The notes under the pieces: generated by a model
Seen by the model: only the letters and a program-made list of their open reading frames with translations
What the model was told of the DNA's origin: nothing
Databases searched by the model: none
Made by a program: the position numbers and the translations under genes
Shown: piece by piece, positions 55,204 through 64,000 of the stretch
Layout of the letters: each line of letters begins with the position of its first letter
How positions within the stretch are numbered: the first letter of the stretch is position 1
Source of the DNA: Arthrinium phaeospermum
Taxonomy: Eukaryota; Ascomycota; Sordariomycetes; Amphisphaeriales; Apiosporaceae
Length of the DNA stretch: 64,000 nt
Direction: 5' to 3'
Assembly (NCBI GenBank): GCA_006503535.1
Contig: QYRS01000006.1
Coordinates: forward strand, 806,001-870,000

Positions 55204-56623
55204 CTACGGTTTAGATGTGCCATCGGCATCCGCGGCTCCATTGGGACTGGTCAGCAGCGGGATTGGACCCCCAGGAGAGCTAGCAGTTCGCGCCGTCAAA
55301 ACTTCAACTCCGGTTTCAGTGACGAGCAAGGTATGTTCTGGACGCATGTCAGCTGATAAGGTCATAAGATAAGGAGTTTCTTCGTGCACGCACCGAATTG
55401 CGCATTCAGCTTGCCGTCCACGGTCGCATTGGTCCACTTGTCCGGCCAGTAGACCTCGCGCGGTTTGCCGACCGTGAGGATTGGCTCAATGGTGAAGGCC
55501 ATGCCCGGCTTGCAGATGCCTACAGCCTTGTTCTTGGCATAGTGCGGGATCCAGGGCGGCGGGTGGAACTCGGTGTGTATGCCATGACCGCCCCATGTAG
55601 CGATGACGCTGCAGCCCCGGGACTTTGCGTGCTCTTCAATGACACGGCCAAACTCTCGGATGGGCGTGCCAGGCTTGACGATCGCTATCGCCTTGTCCAG
55701 CGCTTCACGTGTTGTCTCAATCACCCTGACCGCATCCGGGTTCGCCTTGGCCTTATCGCCGACGTAGTATGTTTCGTTCAGGTCGGCATGGTAGCCCTCG
55801 TGGTACAGGGAAATGTCGAGGTTGACGATGTCGCCATCGCGGAGGAGTCGCTGGTCTGGGATGCCGTGGCAAATGACTTCGTTGACCGATATGCAGAGCG
55901 ATTTCGGGAAGTTGTTGTAGTTCAAGGGAGAAGGGTAGGACTACATTTGAAGTTAGCGGCGCACGGAGTTGAAGGGTTGGTCGCGCTCACATTCCGCTCG
56001 ACGCACGCATTATGGCAGATCTCGTCAAGGTAGTCGGAAGACACCCCAGGCTTGATAGCGGCAGCTGTGATGTCCAGAACTTCGCGCGATAGCTTGCAGA
56101 CTTTGCGCATCGCATCTTGGGCTTTCGCGTCGAGGAGGTCGATCTTGGTTCTGCTCAAGCGGTTCTCGGCTCTCGGGATGCCAGTCTCGGACCAGTCGGG
56201 GTGGGGGATCGACTTGGGTACGATGCGCCTCGGCGACAGAGGGTATATCGGGCGGACGGTGCCAGGAGGAAAGGTGAAAGTCGGAAAGGGATTGAAGTGG
56301 CCTGTAATGGGGTCCGGGTCAGAGACAAGCCCCGGGGTTATGATTCTGTGGATGAAAGCGTCTTGAGGCTTGCCTTGGGCGGACTTGTGGAGAGCCTTAT
56401 GTTGACTCTTGAGGCATGCGACCCGTCAGTTCCTATACTTCGCAGCGCGGCGTTTGGCAAATCATACCCAGCTCTTCTTGAAGCAGTCTTGGGAGCAGAA
56501 GAAGCTGTCTTTGACGCCGAGCTTCAGGCATGTCGGGCACTGCAGATCACCAGCATCCTTGTCGCAGTCGGCGCCGAGGCATTGCTTCTTCGCGCGCGGT
56601 GTTTCAGGTGCGTCGTCCGTCAT
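55204..56623 (-). CDS. map1: Methionine aminopeptidase type I with N-terminal zinc finger
   Basis: Four exons: 56623-56468, 56395-55991, 55940-55394 and 55337-55204, 413 aa. The N-terminal MYND-like C6H2 finger ([32 protein letters not shown]) binds ribosomes in yeast Map1. The catalytic domain has [27 protein letters not shown], metal ligands Asp in NLDISLY and HADLNET, His in [18 protein letters not shown], Glu in FTIEPIL, and the last Glu in [12 protein letters not shown], rebuilt by splicing. It removes initiator Met from nascent proteins in the cytosol. Probably the housekeeping gene; the symbol follows yeast. Its position beside metabolic genes is discussed as a finding. Confidence 0.9.
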
Positions 56624-57018
56624 TGCTGGAATGTATTTCGTCGTGCTGGTATATGGGTATTGTCGCGCAAGAAATGTATTTTGTTTTCTACCTGACCAAA
56701 GTCGCAAAATCGATCGGCAGCGACCATAGGGCAGGCGGGCACTAAATAAAATAGAAATCCAGGGCGCAAGTTGGCGGGGTCCAACAGGCCGGATTGGCCC
56801 CACACGCCCTTCAGAAGACAACAGGAGCCCCGCCTTTCTATCAGAGGTGGTGCGATGGTGTTGGTTGTATGCGCCTGACATGTACATGTGCATATCTCAG
56901 AGACAGACCAACTTGATTGAAACAAAGGTACTACCAAACGGTTTGCAGAGTATACAGAATGTCCCTCTTATGAGTTTTCTTCTTGGATACATAGATTGTG
57001 TTGCTTGCTAGGTATGCT
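56624..57018. other. Intergenic region
   Basis: Aminopeptidase promoter and 3' flank of the HET gene. No element recognised. Confidence 0.4.
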
Positions 57019-58974
57019 TTAGTGGATTACAGCAACGCCCCGAAGCTCAATAATGCTTCCTCCATGGACCTGGCTAATTGGTGGAACGTGGCAGAGACCA
57101 ACAAGCGCAAAGTGTTGAACGTCGATAAACCACCTGGCCAGGTCATCTATAAACGGGAACCACGTATCGAAAGGAATCTCGCCCCGGAGCTTATCCCACC
57201 AGATGCTGGCCATATGCTGCGAGATCTTTGCGTCTTCCTCACTGTCGTCGGAACTCAGTGGGCGCCCGACGATGCTGCAGCTTCGTTCCACTTTGGACTT
57301 GTCGACCCCAACCCCGATGCTCCTCCAATGGACTGCTTTATACGGACACTTCCTCACTTCAATCGTATCGAAGATGACATCGCCCACCATCGCGCTGGCA
57401 GGTACCAGGTAGACAGACTTGTCAGCAAGCCGAGCCAGACGGTACCGCCGCCCTAATCGAGGATCAGCATCCCTACTACGCACCATATACTGCTCGGTCA
57501 AGTCCGCAAGCTCCAACTGTGCAGCACCAAGCGCTAACTCCGGTGATGCTGCCTCATCCATCAGGGGACGAATCCACCCATTCCAAAGATAATACCCATC
57601 GGAGGTCATATAAGGGTTGTCAGCATTCCCTCGCTTTCGGGTTTTTACAATCGGATATTCGGATGCCAAGGGTAGAATCGAGCTGATCTGCTCAATGAAA
57701 CCCCAACTCGATGTCGTTTCTTTGGCCCACCACCCGTCAACTTTGGGTAGTGTGAGTCTGCTGTTGAAGACCATGTCGTGTGAGATTGCTGGCGAGGAAG
57801 CCTCGGCGTACCCCGTTTCCGGAATCCATGGTGTCTTGAGGGACCCGTCCGGAACCCATCCTGGCAGAGAAGCACGTAGAGGTGAATAAAGCGTAGAAGA
57901 GAACAGGCATTTGAAGTGGGCACTCAGGAACTCGTGTACGCCGATGGTATTCAAGACATAGGCAGCCGCTGCAACATACACATGCCGGACCGACTGGCGG
58001 TAGTCGACCTGCAGATATGCGCCAATGTTGGCTTGGTCGGACACCAACCCCATGAGCGAAAAGAAGTAGTCGCGCGGATCTGTGGCATGGCTACCAGCAC
58101 GGGCACGGATGAGGTTCGCCATGGTGCGGCTTTCGCGGTAGGGTGAACGCCGCGTGTCATTCATCGCCAACGGAAGTCTGCTGCATGCCGCCAACTGGCT
58201 ATCCTGGGAGCTCAGAGAGATGTCGGTGATGACGTCTAAGAGATCCGTCCAGCGCGCCTGCATCCGACCGCATTGCACGCAGGGATCGTTGGACAGCACC
58301 AATTCCTGGAGCACCCAAGAGCGTGTAAACCACGGGTGTGAGCAAAATGCCTTGATGCCCTGAACGAGATTTCGTCGCGTGTTCTCCTTTACGGTAGGAT
58401 GTAACTGCTTTTTGTGCTCTTTCATCCTCGTTTCCAGTTTCTTTTGCCTCCTGTTCATTTCCTTGTATTCGCGTTTCAGATCGCCTGTGGTGTCCTGCAA
58501 TTTAAGGTGCTCATACTTGTGGTTGCGAGCGGCGTCGAACAGTACATCAAGGCCCGGTTTTGGTAAACCCAAGTATATAAAAGTAGATCCGGCCCCCGCG
58601 TAAATGTCTCCCATGAGACGGACTTGGCGGGCGCGCTCTGTCAGGTCTAACTGGTTGATGCACACAGCATCAGCCCAGAGACTCAAAGTGACAGATGTGT
58701 GCCGGATGCTACGAAGTGCCGTTGCCAGATTAGCACTAAGCAGCAGCTTTCCACCACTTCCACTCAGGGCCACGGTATCGGTCGGCTGTGGATTCCCCCA
58801 AACGTAAGAGATCGCCATGTATCGGTTGACCAGGTCATCGCAGCAATCACGCAGAGTTGTAGTGACCAGCGAGCCCTCCAGAGGCACGCATTCATGTGAT
58901 GCGGGGTGCAGCCTCAACAGTCTTATGGCATCTGGCTCAAAAAGAGTGGTGTGAATCAACGGGGGCGCCATCAT
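57019..58974 (-). CDS. HET-domain protein, 651 aa
   Basis: Single exon; the start is placed at the first ATG of a tandem ATG pair (58974), because the upstream extension lacks one. HET blocks: MAISYVWGNPQ, LWADAVCINQLDLTERARQV, MGDIYAGAGSTFIYLG and WFTRSWVLQELVLSNDPC. A strongly charged Lys/Glu/Arg helix (KREYKEMNRRQKKLETRMKE) interrupts the domain between the second and fourth blocks and may form a coiled coil. The C-terminal half has ADKSVYLVPASAMVGDVIFD, a motif frequent in this HET subfamily. The role in non-self recognition is inferred from family. Confidence 0.87.
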   Translation of the reverse strand: MMAPPLIHTTLFEPDAIRLLRLHPASHECVPLEGSLVTTTLRDCCDDLVNRYMAISYVWGNPQPTDTVALSGSGGKLLLSANLATALRSIRHTSVTLSLWADAVCINQLDLTERARQVRLMGDIYAGAGSTFIYLGLPKPGLDVLFDAARNHKYEHLKLQDTTGDLKREYKEMNRRQKKLETRMKEHKKQLHPTVKENTRRNLVQGIKAFCSHPWFTRSWVLQELVLSNDPCVQCGRMQARWTDLLDVITDISLSSQDSQLAACSRLPLAMNDTRRSPYRESRTMANLIRARAGSHATDPRDYFFSLMGLVSDQANIGAYLQVDYRQSVRHVYVAAAAYVLNTIGVHEFLSAHFKCLFSSTLYSPLRASLPGWVPDGSLKTPWIPETGYAEASSPAISHDMVFNSRLTLPKVDGWWAKETTSSWGFIEQISSILPLASEYPIVKTRKRGNADNPYMTSDGYYLWNGWIRPLMDEAASPELALGAAQLELADLTEQYMVRSRDADPRLGRRYRLARLADKSVYLVPASAMVGDVIFDTIEVRKCPYKAVHWRSIGVGVDKSKVERSCSIVGRPLSSDDSEEDAKISQHMASIWWDKLRGEIPFDTWFPFIDDLARWFIDVQHFALVGLCHVPPISQVHGGSIIELRGVAVIH

Positions 58975-59565
58975 CTCTCGATGCAAAAGTATGGCTTAAC
59001 GTTCTTATTTGCCCATTATCTATTACACATCCAAGAAATACTACCATAGTGGTAGTCTTATGAACCAAAGCCTGGAATGGGCGCGAAGGCAACCACCTTT
59101 GATACCTAGTGTGTGACAGTAGTACATGCATGTCTTTCCTCAGCAGCATGCGTACACTGCCCTAACAAAGGCATCAGGTAGTCTTAGTATTAAATAACTA
59201 CATGTCGACCTTTAAATGCTTACTGAGTGGCGATGCCAGGGGAAGTCCTATTCCGTTTGATGCAAAGAAATCGGTACTACGGTAGCTGGCGCAGCCGCTC
59301 ATAGCCAGGCTTTCACTTTTCGAATTGGGCATATCCGTATTACAAGGCTGATTCGATGATTCCGAGTCTTCCGCTGAGAATTGAAGGGTGCTAAAGATTC
59401 CAGCCTCAATTCTGAGGCCTCCCTCTCAACATTGGATTCGCGACTCGCCATTGCTGTTTGGCACCGATCCCACATTACCCCTTTCCACATACATACACTA
59501 TCCAAAGCTGCCATATCCAAACGTAATCTCATTTCCCCATATGATGAAGTCCCACTTCACCAACT
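58975..59565. other. Intergenic region
   Basis: HET gene promoter and 3' flank of the dioxygenase gene. No element recognised. Confidence 0.4.
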
Positions 59566-60834
59566 TCAGTCGTAGAACTTTTGACTCACACCTGCAATGA
59601 TCTCACCCTCTCTTGTCTTGACCTCGCCCACTCTGAACTTATGGTCTTTCGCAATCCTCGCGCGCGCCCATTCTGTACATCAGCCATCATTAGCATAGCT
59701 CCACACTGCTGAAAGGCCAAGATAATGAAGCCTGCCTAGGTACGTAGCTTACCTTCAGCCGTAACATCATGCGTAAACGTCTCCGTCTGAGCCTGCAACC
59801 CGAGCCGCCGGAGCAAGGGGCTCGACACCGGCTTCAGCACAACCTTGGCCTCGGGCCGCGCAAAGTAGATGAGGCTCAGGCGTGGCTTGTCGGCCTGGTC
59901 CGGGGGCGGCCGCACGACGCGGTGAATGGTGCTCTTGAGGTAGCCCCCGCTGAAGAACTCGAGCGCGTCGGCAATGTTGACGACGACGGCGTCGGGCCGC
60001 GACCGGACGTAGCGCCACTGGCCCTCGGGCGTCTGGACCTGCAGCGATGCGACGGGCTGGTGGAACAGGAAGGTGAGGGTGTTGTAGTCCGAGTGGCCGG
60101 GGGTCCAGATGTTGCCCGTTTCGGCGTCCGCCTCCGCGGAGCGCGGGTGGTATTTCATGTAGCGCAGGTACTCCAGCCCCTCGGCCTCGTAGCGATGGCG
60201 CCGCACGAAGAAGTCCTCGTCGTCCAGCTCGAGGACGTAGGCGAAGAGGCGGAGCAGGGGCAATAGAAGGTTGTCGTGGATCCGGCGCGAGAAGCCCCGA
60301 ATCTCGTCGAGGTGGTCAAGGACGAGCTGGGGGTGGGGCCGCTCGTGCTCCGGGGTGAACTTGGGGATGTTGTACATCTCCACAATGTCCTTGTCGTTGG
60401 CGCGCTCCTTGTAGCCCCTGAAGTCGCCCTTGGCCGTGTCGCAGGCGAATCGCCGCCGTTCTTCCAAGGGTAAGTCGAATACGTCCCGACAGAGGGCGTA
60501 CTGTCTGCGGATCTCTTCATCGGAGAACCCGTGACCGGTTACCAGAAAGAAGCCTTTGGGCAGGGTGTGGATTTAGTTAGGTCGAGAACATGCTGACTCT
60601 GGTTTTCCACGAACCATTCGTGTTGATAAAGGACAGGACCTGCTTCGCTAGAGCTGCCTTCCCTTCTGGCTTCTCCATCTTGGAGATGTCAAGGGCCTCG
60701 AGATTCGCATATTGTACTTTCGTTTCTCGTTAGCCAGGCCAACAAGTCCAGGAACAATCACGCATACGTTTTTCCTGAGTCTCTCTGGGGTACTCGTAAG
60801 GGGCGAGAGCCTCTGTTGTTCTAGAGGGAGACAT
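59566..60834 (-). CDS. 2-oxoglutarate/Fe(II)-dependent dioxygenase (isopenicillin N synthase-like)
   Basis: Four exons: 60834-60768, 60716-60615, 60553-59753 and 59672-59566, 358 aa, all in phase. The N-terminal DIOX_N part contains FINTNGFFLVTGHGFSDEEI. The iron site is HxD in PGHSDYNTLTFLF with the distal His in STIHRVVRPP; the 2OG-binding Arg is in KPRLSLIYFARP. Expected to hydroxylate, desaturate or cyclise a small molecule in the cytosol. The short last exon carries a family-typical charged tail (KDHKFRVGEV). A neighbouring MFS transporter and a P450 suggest a small metabolic group. Substrate unknown. Confidence 0.9.
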
Positions 60835-61311
60835 GATGGCAATTGTGCAACATTCAGGTGCACGACGTCAATGTGTTCAAAGCTATTTTTGGGTATCACC
60901 TCGGATTCTTTCAAATCTCGAGCTGTGCGGGGTGCCTATTATGACATATCCGCCAGCGCAATGCCGTCTGTTTGTAAGAAGGCCTCGATGCGGGCCCAGT
61001 ATTGATGGCGTGCTTTGGGGTACTGAAGGCGCACGCCGTTATCATGCACGTGCGATTGGCCGATGGACAAGGGTTCTCGCCGCACCTCGACCTTCCCGGC
61101 CGATGGTGTCATTAATCCCGGTGTTTTGGTGGTGAGATTATGATGTTCGTTTCTTGGCTGACGCCCGAGTATCGGTCGCGGCTATCCGACGGTATGTTGA
61201 CCCCGAAGCGACGAAGAATTCCGATCTCCTTCCGAACTTCAAAGTATCTATTGTTCTGTTTGAGAACTAACCTACGTTCCTTCAATCATTCGACCATCTA
61301 AAATACTCAAA
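60835..61311. other. Divergent promoter of the dioxygenase and MFS genes
   Basis: 477 bp shared upstream region, consistent with co-regulation. No repeated motif stands out by eye. Confidence 0.4.
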
Positions 61312-63588
61312 ATGGAAACGTCTCTTAAGGAGTCATCGGTTTCCGCAACCAACCATGTAACTGTCGACGTGCCTCAGGATACCCAAGAGAAGAAATCAGT
61401 GCGCAGACGGTTTCGAGAACTGGTTTGGGACTCATTGGACAGAAGCCCCGAAGAGCGCCGTTTCATCTCGAAGATTGATTTTTACATTTTGACCTGGGCC
61501 GGACTGGCTTATTTCAGCAAGAACTTGAACCAAAACAACGTCGGTACGTCCATTACCTCTTTATCTTAGATTTCTACATGGGTACCGAGCTGAATCCCTC
61601 TACTAGCCAATGCCTACGTCTCCGGCATGAAGGAGGAGCTCAATGTCATCGGCAATGAGTATCAGACCTTCACCACCATGTGGACCATGTGAGCACAATA
61701 CTTAGGCAGATGCCACTGGGCTGCTACTGACCATCATGACTGGAAATCAGAGGCTATGTCATTTCCCAGATTCCATCACAGATAATCTGTACCAGGGGTA
61801 TGTCAGACTCTCTCTCGTCATTGGCCGAGGCTAACAGTTTCCCATTCATCAGTCCGTATCTCTGTCTGGTGCCCGACTTGGGAGCTGCTATGGGTACTCG
61901 TGACGTTTGCCACTGCTGCTGTGCACACCTCGCACCACTTATATGCATGCCGCTTCTTCGTGAGTCTGAGAGGGACCTGGGACATGTGACACCGGCGCTG
62001 ACATCATGGTTCACAGGTTGGGCTGGCTGAGGGGACGTTCTACCCTGCAGTGCACACAGTTCTCGGGGGGTGGTACACAAGATACGGTGCATAACGCCAT
62101 GTCCGATCATGCCGCACCTGGGATCTGCTAACTTGGAAACTCTCGTAGAACTTGGGAAGAGAGCATGCATTTTCTTCGCCTCAGCCTTTATTGGATCCAT
62201 GTTCAGTGGTTATCTGGTACGTCGCCACCTTATCGCCTGGGAGTTGAAGCCCACTGACACTTGATCAGCAAGCAGCGCTATATACAGGTATGAACGGGGT
62301 CGGAGGTCTATCTGGATGGCGGTGGTTGTTTATATTCGACGGAATCATTACCCTACCAATGGCTCTTTGGGGCAAGTATTTGACCTCTTCTGGCCGGGCT
62401 TATGCTAACCGTGTGGGCAGCCTACTACGCCCTGCCTGATCTGCCAAGCAATACGCGAGTTCGATGGCTTACGCCCGAGGAGAAGCAACTGGCACTGGAT
62501 CGCATGAAGAGGGCCGGAAAGCAGTTGGATGAGCCCTTTACATTAATTGGACTGAAACGCATCCTGGGGAAGTGGCACTTCTGGGTCTACACTGCCTACT
62601 ACACGTATGTTGCAGACTACCTCTGGCATGTAACTTCGAAGCTTCTAACCATACTTAGGTTCTTCATCTGCAGCGAAAACATCGGGACTTACATGAACCT
62701 TTGGCTGAAGAGCCTCAATCGGTGCGTGTTGTCCATATCATTTCGTGGCTACAGCTCAAGTCCTAACTTGAACAGCTACACGGTACCTCAAATCAACAAT
62801 TTCCCCACAGTAACCAACGCCATCACCATCGTGACTACGCTCGCCTACGGTTGGGTCAGCGACGGCCTCCAGATCCGAGCTCCCATTGTCTACTTCTCCC
62901 TCACGGTGTGCTTCTTCGCGGCCATGAACCTGGCGATATGGGATGGTGTCCCCTTCGGTCTGAAATGGGCTTCGTTCTACATGACTGGGTAATTTATACG
63001 CCCTCACTCCGTGAGCGTTGGTTGATATACTGACATTAGCCTTTTAGTTTTGCTCAGGGGTCAGGGCCCATCTTCCTTGTAAGTCAGAAACACACTACAT
63101 TGGCCATATCCAGGCAGCTTTCGACTAATCACACACCCAAACCTACCCAGACCATGGTGAACGAACATTGCGCCGGAGACAGCCTCGAGCGCAAGTTCAT
63201 CCTCGGAACAACCAACTCTATCGCGTAAGAAGCAATCACCGCCGCACTAATCGCGGGGGGAAACCACATCCATCATCATTGCTGACCCTGAATTGATATT
63301 AGCTACGCGTTCAACGCCTGGATCGCCCTGGTCACATACAACACCACCTACGCCCCGCGCTTTCTGGTGGGAAACTCCGTCACGGCCGGCTTGATCATAT
63401 GCGCCGCCATGACCCTGACGGCCGCCGTCTTGCTCCAGAGGCGCGATCGTCGTGCGTATACCCATCTACATACTGACAAGATATCTGATCCCGACTGCTG
63501 ACGCGAACACACAGGTCACGGAAAGGGGGAGTTTCCCGTTGCGGGTGACGTGATGGGCGATGATACCAGAGAAAGAGATACGGCTTAA
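61312..63588 (+). CDS. MFS transporter, Dal5/Liz1-Fen2 family (anion:cation symporter)
   Basis: Fourteen exons: 61312-61543, 61607-61688, 61751-61797, 61853-61959, 62017-62086, 62149-62216, 62269-62371, 62421-62604, 62659-62721, 62776-62988, 63048-63078, 63151-63224, 63303-63451 and 63515-63588; 498 aa, every junction in phase. Family blocks: [73 protein letters not shown] and [19 protein letters not shown]. About 12 membrane segments. Relatives carry pantothenate, allantoate, nicotinate or related acids; the substrate is not predicted. The intron at 62372-62420 is GC-AG with a CTAAC branch. The 31-nt exon 11 is very short. Confidence 0.9.
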
Positions 63589-63684
63589 GTCTATTGTCAC
63601 CGTAAAGGCCGCACCGAGAGACCCGATGTCTGTTTTCCGTAGCTTAGTTGAGATACGATGGTGCGGATGAATAGTAATTAATTA
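63589..63684. other. Convergent 3' spacer
   Basis: About 96 bp between the MFS stop and the P450 stop, so the two genes converge with little room for separate 3' UTRs. Confidence 0.5.
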
Positions 63685-64000
63685 TTATGATTTCCAAGTC
63701 ATTCGTACTCTGCTCCCAACAACGCCCGCCCGCCTCGTGACCCTCATAACGACCTCCCGATCGGGCGTCGCCATCCCCACCACCGTATCCTTCCGCTCCC
63801 TCGGCAAGACGAACGTCTCGCCCGGCCGCGGGGCCACATCCAGAGCGGAGAAGAGCCGTATGGCCACCGTGATGGCCATATTGGTCGCCAAGAACCGCCC
63901 CGGGCAGACGGTGCCAAACAAGCCGAAAACGCGCAGTTTCCTCTGTGCCTCCGGGTCTAACTTGCCCTCCTTCAGGAACCGCCCGGGTCGGAACTGGTCG
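63685..64000 (-). CDS. Cytochrome P450, 3' fragment (gene continues past the window)
   Basis: Only the last about 104 codons are present, open to the window end. The start of the fragment (DQFRPGRFLKEGKL) is the FxPxRF region; the haem loop reads VFGLFGTVCPGRFLATNMA, with Cys as fifth ligand. The residue four before Cys is Phe rather than the usual Gly, with Gly one later, an altered loop seen in some CPGR-type P450s. The tail ends soon after RVTRRAGVVG, as expected for a P450 C-terminus. The anchor, I-helix and ExxR lie outside. It pairs in position with the dioxygenase and MFS genes. Confidence 0.85.
   Translation of the reverse strand, partial: DQFRPGRFLKEGKLDPEAQRKLRVFGLFGTVCPGRFLATNMAITVAIRLFSALDVAPRPGETFVLPRERKDTVVGMATPDREVVMRVTRRAGVVGSRVRMTWKS

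Overview
The window is nuclear DNA of a filamentous ascomycete (Pezizomycotina, most likely Sordariomycetes). The evidence is protein-coding genes split by short GT-AG introns of about 50-120 nt, three HET-domain proteins, two PTH11/SAT4-like seven-helix membrane proteins, a 2EXR gene pair, a DUF3425 bZIP-like factor, a Zn2Cys6 regulator and secreted cysteine-rich proteins. No species can be named from the sequence. Exon boundaries below were worked out by hand from splice signals, reading phase and family resemblance. No tRNA, rRNA, CRISPR array or intact transposon was seen.

Left part (1-26.7 kb): a 5'-truncated subtilase-like protein that lacks the expected catalytic Asp; an F-box/Cys-rich protein; an SDR and a DUF3425 bZIP-like factor divergently arranged around a promoter with four copies of a 15-bp repeat; a Zn2Cys6 regulator divergent from an F-box/ankyrin protein; a tandem pair of 2EXR paralogues; a small secreted 8-Cys protein whose ATG is split by an intron; a membrane-anchored SGNH hydrolase; two unknown proteins; a second secreted 8-Cys protein; and a four-helix MARVEL-like membrane protein.

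Middle part (26.8-48.8 kb): nine intact or nearly intact genes all on the minus strand. They are P450, HET, O-methyltransferase (with an apparent 1-nt frameshift), PTH11-like protein, HET, two SDRs, a 675-residue unknown protein and a secreted CpaO-like flavoprotein. On the plus strand among them is a 0.6-kb polyketide synthase relic in which the start of the AT domain is fused in frame to the end of the ACP. Together this looks like the remains of a specialised-metabolite cluster that lost its core synthase, mixed with non-self-recognition genes.

Right part (48.8-64 kb): a long gene-poor stretch, a PTH11-like protein, a GPI-anchored DUF7136 protein with Thr-Pro repeats, type I methionine aminopeptidase, a third HET protein, a 2OG-Fe(II) dioxygenase, a 14-exon MFS carrier (Dal5/Liz1 type, with one GC-AG intron), and the 3' end of another P450 running off the window. 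The dioxygenase, MFS carrier and P450 form a second small set of metabolic genes.
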